DNA of 64,000 nt from positions 310,001-374,000 of the forward strand of contig NZ_JAMOIM010000001.1 in the NCBI RefSeq assembly GCF_026130545.1. The letters are read 5' to 3'. A model generated the notes under the pieces. The model had not been told where the DNA came from. It saw only the letters and a list, made by a program, of their open reading frames with translations, and ran no database searches. Below, one piece after another: positions 60,546 to 64,000 of this stretch; position 1 is the first letter of the stretch, and each line of letters opens with the position of its first letter. Source of the stretch: Lichenifustis flavocetrariae. Its GTDB lineage: Bacteria > Pseudomonadota > Alphaproteobacteria > Rhizobiales > Beijerinckiaceae. The translations under genes and the position numbers were made by a program.

Positions 60546-60850
60546 CTACCGGAGTCTTGCGCTGGCATCTGCGACTCCGACGAGCTTCGACAGAGACGGC
60601 CATTCCGAGAGGCGACGGACCCCGAAGGTCATGGTCCGCCGGGGAGCGCGATCCGGGGTGCCGCTTACCGTTGAGATGAAATTCTTGCCGCGGTCGTGTT
60701 GCAGGCGCGCACTGAGGCTGCGGATGATGTCTTGCGCTGTTTCAGGTCCAATGTGGTGCATCGGGGTGCTCCCATCCGTGAGGCCTGGATGACGGCCTCA
60801 TTGGCGCAGAGATAGACCTGGCCAGTCCGAAGGTCTGTGATGCCCGTCAC
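60546..60850 (-). CDS. Uncertain small gene(s) downstream of tssA
   Basis: Two minus-strand frames overlap: GTG 60850 (begins MTGITDLRTGQVYLCANEAV) and ATG 60761 (begins MHHIGPETAQDIIRSLSARL; stop at 60546). Codon third positions look coding first in one frame and then in the other, switching near 60760. This may be two overlapping small genes or one small gene broken by a frameshift. No family is recognised and no clear ribosome site precedes 60850. The rest of the 422-base stretch 60470-60891 holds nothing else. Confidence 0.3.
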
Positions 60851-60891
60851 AAGGCTTCGCGGAGGAAGTCACGCCGCGGCCGGCACCGCAC

Positions 60892-62511
60892 CTAATTCAT
60901 CAACGCGCGATAGCGGACCGGTATGAAGCCGCGGGAGAGTAACCAGGACAGTGGATAGATATTGCGGCACACGCGGCCGTTGCAGGCGCCTGGTGATGCT
61001 TCCATGACCTGAGCTTCGCGGTTCGGGGTGAAACCCAGGAACAGCACGACGTGGGAGCCGGGCTTGTCCAGCGCATCGCCCGGCTGAAGGTCCCATGGGT
61101 TGGCCAGCTGTTCGGCGATGGCGGGGATCGCGGCGGTCGAGAAGTGGGTGGACAGGCCCCAGGCCGCGCTGACGAAGGACGAGCAATCGACCCCGGCCAC
61201 GTCGGTTCGCACACCGTCCTTCGTGCAGACGTTTCCGGCCAGGGTTCCATGCTGGATCCGGTCGACGAACTGCCGGATCGACCCTTGGCAGCCCCAGCAA
61301 TAAGGCACGCCGCGCACGGTTTGGCCGACCTTGCCAATCATATACATCGGCACCCGAATACGGCCGCTGAAGCCGCTGCAGGCCTCGTTGTCGGCCCCGT
61401 AGACGGGCGGCGTCACGGTCCACTGGATTCCCTCATAGCTGAGGGCTGCCTGGATGACCTTCTGCCGCGTGAGAGGGCCGACCGCCATGCTGATGCCTTT
61501 CGGGTCAGCCCAGGCCAGGGCCGCCGCATTGGGTTGGCGACGACTAGCCTCAACGAATTTGGCGTTGGGCGTCGCCCGAAAGCCGAGGCCGATGATGTCG
61601 ACGGCGGTCTTCAGCGTCTTGAGGAAATAGACATCACCGTCCGCCGACACGGTCACGCAGCGGCGGGAGACCGTGGTGCTCGACAACGGCACCTCGTGGA
61701 CGCCCTCAAGGACGCCTGCGGGCGAAAATCTGGCCACGAACGCGAAAGCCGTGTCCCTGATGCTGAGCGGAATATTCTCCGCCAGCACGTACATGCGCCC
61801 GCTCTTGTCGATGTCGAGGAACGCGACGGTGCCAAGCCGATCGCGGACGCGAAGACGGATCTTGGCTGACACGCCGCTCGCGCCCTGACCCTGAATGTCG
61901 AGAACCGCGCCCGCCCCCCGGTCCGTCAGCGTGACACTTGCGACGACGGTGCCGCGGCCGTGGGTGGAGACCGTCTGCCGGGCGAGGTCGTTACGGCGGT
62001 TCGTCTTGACCCCACGTGTCGTCTCCCCTTGAAGGTCGCCGCCGTCGGTCGACCCGACCTGGGCAAAGGCCGTCATGACGGTGTCGTCGACCGGTTCCGC
62101 TGAGCGGGTCTCGGTCAGGCCGCGCGTCGGCGCACTTTCGGGGCCTAGAGGCTGCAGAGCATGGACCTTGCCGTCCCAGACATAAAGATCCGCGCCCTTG
62201 ACCACCAGATCGGTCGGCCGGACATCCGGCGGAAGGGCGAGCGCTTGAGGCGCGGCGGCCGTGTCTTTTGGGTCGAAGGTCAGGATGCGGGAATTGATCT
62301 GATCGAGAACGAACACCTTGCCGCGCTCGCCTGTCGCGATCGCCTGCGGGCCATCCTCCTCTTGGTCCTCGCCCGCGTCGCTGAAGCTGGTGCCGACTGC
62401 GGTGGGACCGTCACCAGAGGTAAAACGCCTCACGAGCCGGTCGTCTGCGGTCGCCGATGTGATCTGACAGAACACCAGGGTGATCGCTAAAGCCAGGACG
62501 GCTCGGGACAT
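60892..62511 (-). CDS. Secreted beta-propeller / NlpC-P60 peptidase fusion
   Basis: A 539-residue exported protein. Signal peptide MSRAVLALAITLVFCQITSA. Residues about 25-330 contain NHL/propeller-like strands (AIATGERGKVFVLDQINSRILTFDP, TVAFLDIDKSGRMYVLAENIPLS, CVTVSADGDVYFLKTLK). The C-terminal ~170 residues are NlpC/P60-like: Cys in VDCSSFVSAAWGL, His in KPGSHVVLFLGF, and VMEASPGACNGRVCRNIYPL. A WGCQGS cysteine-bearing loop precedes the catalytic Cys. Cell-wall cleavage in the periplasm, perhaps opening peptidoglycan for T6SS assembly, is inferred from context. ATG 62550 is an alternative start. Confidence 0.8.
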   Translation of the reverse strand: MSRAVLALAITLVFCQITSATADDRLVRRFTSGDGPTAVGTSFSDAGEDQEEDGPQAIATGERGKVFVLDQINSRILTFDPKDTAAAPQALALPPDVRPTDLVVKGADLYVWDGKVHALQPLGPESAPTRGLTETRSAEPVDDTVMTAFAQVGSTDGGDLQGETTRGVKTNRRNDLARQTVSTHGRGTVVASVTLTDRGAGAVLDIQGQGASGVSAKIRLRVRDRLGTVAFLDIDKSGRMYVLAENIPLSIRDTAFAFVARFSPAGVLEGVHEVPLSSTTVSRRCVTVSADGDVYFLKTLKTAVDIIGLGFRATPNAKFVEASRRQPNAAALAWADPKGISMAVGPLTRQKVIQAALSYEGIQWTVTPPVYGADNEACSGFSGRIRVPMYMIGKVGQTVRGVPYCWGCQGSIRQFVDRIQHGTLAGNVCTKDGVRTDVAGVDCSSFVSAAWGLSTHFSTAAIPAIAEQLANPWDLQPGDALDKPGSHVVLFLGFTPNREAQVMEASPGACNGRVCRNIYPLSWLLSRGFIPVRYRALMN

Positions 62512-62598
62512 GATGGAGTTCGCCCAAGTCATGGAAGGTCTCACCGGCAATGGGTTTCTCGAAATGCAGAAGACGAAAACGGAGGCTCGGAGGGTCGA

Positions 62599-63279
62599 TC
62601 ACTCGATCGTGTAGGGCGCCGCCGCAAACGACCAAACTCCGGGACTGAAGCTGCGGGCATCCTTGCTCGAAGCGATCTTCAGGCCGATCACCGACTGGGC
62701 CAGTGCATCGACCGCCGCTTGCAGGTTCGTGGGAGACGCAGGTGTCTCGGGAAGATCGATGATCTGGACCGGACGGTCGCTCAGGATCGCCACGATGGCG
62801 CCGTTGCCGCGAGGCGGATCGGCCTTGAACACGAACCGGGCCAGAGGGCTCGTCAGGTTCGGGATCGTGACCGGAGAGCCGGGTCTGATCAGATTCGCGG
62901 TCGCGACATCGCCGGCGGTCCGGGAGAGAGACAGCATATTGGGGTAGATCTGCGTCCACCGCCCTTCCGCGTTGATGTCGACGATGACGATAAAGCCAGG
63001 GCGCTGCGTCGATACGGTCAAGGCGATCTGGGCGCCGAGATGCAGATTGCCGTTCGGGAGGATGTTCAACACGACCCCGGCCGGGTTCTCGGTCTTCAAC
63101 GCAGTGAGAGGTGCCGCGCCGGCAGGCGGTGGAGCGGCGTCGGGTGGCGGTTCTTCGACACCTTCGAGAATCGTCACGGAGCGATCGGCGGCTTGCAGTG
63201 GTTGCCCGGCCGCCAGGAGTGCGCCGAGGGCGAACACCAGGACCAAGCCGAAGCTGCTCGGTTGTCTGCTACGGATCAT
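62599..63279 (-). CDS. DUF4384 domain protein, exported
   Basis: A 226-residue protein with a signal peptide (SSFGLVLVFALGALLAAGQ, cleavage near LQA-ADR), a Pro/Ala linker (EEPPPDAAPPPAGAAP) and a DUF4384 domain (about 70-165: LHLGAQIALTVSTQRPGFIVIVDINAEGRWTQIYPNMLSLSRTAGDV, then SPVTIPNLTSPLARFVFKADPPRGNGAIVAILSDRPVQ). DUF4384 is a beta-sandwich often paired with kinases, caspase-like peptidases or envelope machines. It sits in the same direction between the NlpC fusion (47-base gap to the upstream reading frame) and another DUF4384-like gene, so the three probably form one unit. Confidence 0.82.
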   Translation of the reverse strand: MIRSRQPSSFGLVLVFALGALLAAGQPLQAADRSVTILEGVEEPPPDAAPPPAGAAPLTALKTENPAGVVLNILPNGNLHLGAQIALTVSTQRPGFIVIVDINAEGRWTQIYPNMLSLSRTAGDVATANLIRPGSPVTIPNLTSPLARFVFKADPPRGNGAIVAILSDRPVQIIDLPETPASPTNLQAAVDALAQSVIGLKIASSKDARSFSPGVWSFAAAPYTIE

Positions 63280-63298
63280 GTCGCTGCCTCCCGGAACC

Positions 63299-64000
63299 TC
63301 AAGGAACGGTGAAAAGTCCGACCAGCCCGAGCCTCGCGTCAGGCGGCTGGAAGCGGCGGATCACGTCGAACAGCCGCCCCGCGCTCCTGCGTTTGTCGAG
63401 TTCCCGAAGCGCGGTCACGAGGCCGTCCATCGGTGCGCCGGAGGTGATCGCCAGCACCTGGTCGGCGCCGAAGGGATCGCGCACCGTGAAGGGGACCCGA
63501 TAATGGCCCCCCGTGGATAGCAATTGCTTCGGGTGGATCGGGTAGAGCAGTTGCACGATCCCGGAGCCGGTGATGTCGACCAGGACCAGATTGCGGCCCT
63601 CGATATCGGTGACGTCGATGTCGATCCGGCTGCCTTGCCGATGCAGCGAGGCATCCGGCAGGACATGGACGGACTGGGGAGATTTGACCACGAGGCTCTT
63701 CAGATCCCGCACCGCCGCCGTGCGATCGATCACGCCGGGTAGGTCGTCGAGCGCGACATCGAGCGCGATCTTGTCACCGCCCGCGATCGCCTCATGAGCC
63801 ACGGGGTTCCAGATCAGATCCGGCGTTCCCTCAGGGTCTACGATCGTGAAGGGCGTTTGGAGAGCTTGCAAGCCCGCAAAGATGTCGCTGTGCGCCGTGG
63901 CGGACGCAATGCGGACCGGGATCACCGGACGCTCGGCAGAGAGGGCGGCCTTGACGGGCGGGGCGGGTGTCGGATGAGCGACCCCGCGATCCCCCCATTG
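63299..64000 (-). CDS. DUF4384-like protein cut by the right edge, possibly caspase-family
   Basis: The frame is open from base 64000 to the stop at 63299 (~233 residues visible). The visible part contains two DUF4384-like modules: PDLIWNPVAHEAIAGGDKIALDVALDDLPGVIDRTAAVRDLKSL, and DIDVTDIEGRNLVLVDITGSGIVQLLYPIHPKQLLSTGGHYRVPFTVRDPFGADQVLAITS. The last ~45 residues are helical (VTALRELDKRRSAGRLFDVIRR). Proteins of this layout commonly carry an N-terminal caspase (C14) domain, which would be off the window; QWGDRGVAHPTPAPP at the edge looks like a linker. GTG 63925 could be an internal start but upstream codons stay open. Confidence 0.7.
   Translation of the reverse strand, partial: QWGDRGVAHPTPAPPVKAALSAERPVIPVRIASATAHSDIFAGLQALQTPFTIVDPEGTPDLIWNPVAHEAIAGGDKIALDVALDDLPGVIDRTAAVRDLKSLVVKSPQSVHVLPDASLHRQGSRIDIDVTDIEGRNLVLVDITGSGIVQLLYPIHPKQLLSTGGHYRVPFTVRDPFGADQVLAITSGAPMDGLVTALRELDKRRSAGRLFDVIRRFQPPDARLGLVGLFTVP

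Overview
The window is high-GC (roughly 63-65 % by eye) alphaproteobacterial chromosome. The most likely home is the Hyphomicrobiales (Rhizobiales), probably a Beijerinckiaceae/Methylobacteriaceae-like lineage. Pointers are the linked enolase / FtsB-like / PDH operon (pdhA, a lipoyl-E1beta fusion, E2, E3), the hisC / chorismate mutase / arogenate dehydrogenase block, yajC-secD-secF, and a 5-FCL / YmdB pair behind a 6S-RNA-like element. Four genes encode VPLPA-CTERM sorting proteins, so an exosortase-type system should exist elsewhere in the genome. No rRNA, tRNA, CRISPR array or intact insertion sequence was found.

Layout. 1-3 kb: a GAF-GAF-PAS sensor cut by the left edge, a TfoX-N protein and a DUF1345 membrane protein. 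2.8-4.5 kb: putative 6S RNA, 5-formyltetrahydrofolate cyclo-ligase and the phosphodiesterase YmdB. 4.3-6.6 kb: an old tandem duplication in which the 3' end of ymdB, a VPLPA-CTERM gene and its terminator occur twice. 6.6-9.6 kb (minus): aromatic amino acid / histidine genes. 9.8-13.3 kb: an EAL phosphodiesterase with an N-terminal CxxC, a 22-codon small ORF with an extraordinarily strong Shine-Dalgarno, a PagL-like outer-membrane protein, a DUF815 ATPase and a third VPLPA-CTERM gene. 13.5-17.8 kb: yajC-secD-secF, an Mth938-like protein and a squalene/phytoene synthase-like protein. 17.8-28.2 kb: sulfurtransferase SseA, a fourth VPLPA-CTERM gene, enolase, a second prephenate dehydrogenase-like protein, an FtsB-like protein and the complete PDH complex.

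28.2-42.7 kb is accessory metabolism. A LysR regulator is convergent to a TRAP transporter operon that ends in a glutamate-1-semialdehyde-aminomutase-like aminotransferase. Exported MsrB and MsrA follow. Then come a ribose-type sugar ABC transporter and a zinc dehydrogenase under a divergent FCD/GntR regulator, an HAD hydrolase and a Crp/Fnr regulator.

42.7-64 kb is one wing of a type VI secretion system. A long minus-strand operon runs vgrG - DUF6931 - tagH(FHA) - tssK - tssL(OmpA) - tssM - tagF - pppA - ppkA. PpkA carries an N-terminal class III adenylate cyclase fused to the Ser/Thr kinase. Upstream lie a CHAP-type peptidase that looks like a secreted cell-wall effector (minus strand) and tssA with a duplicated C-terminal domain (plus strand). 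Beyond them are a signal-peptide-bearing beta-propeller/NlpC-P60 protein, a DUF4384 lipoprotein-like protein, and a DUF4384-like protein running off the right edge. Sheath, tube, baseplate and ClpV genes (tssB, C, D, E, F, G, H) are not in the window, and no TssJ lipoprotein is seen. They must lie past the right edge, elsewhere, or (TssJ) be absent.
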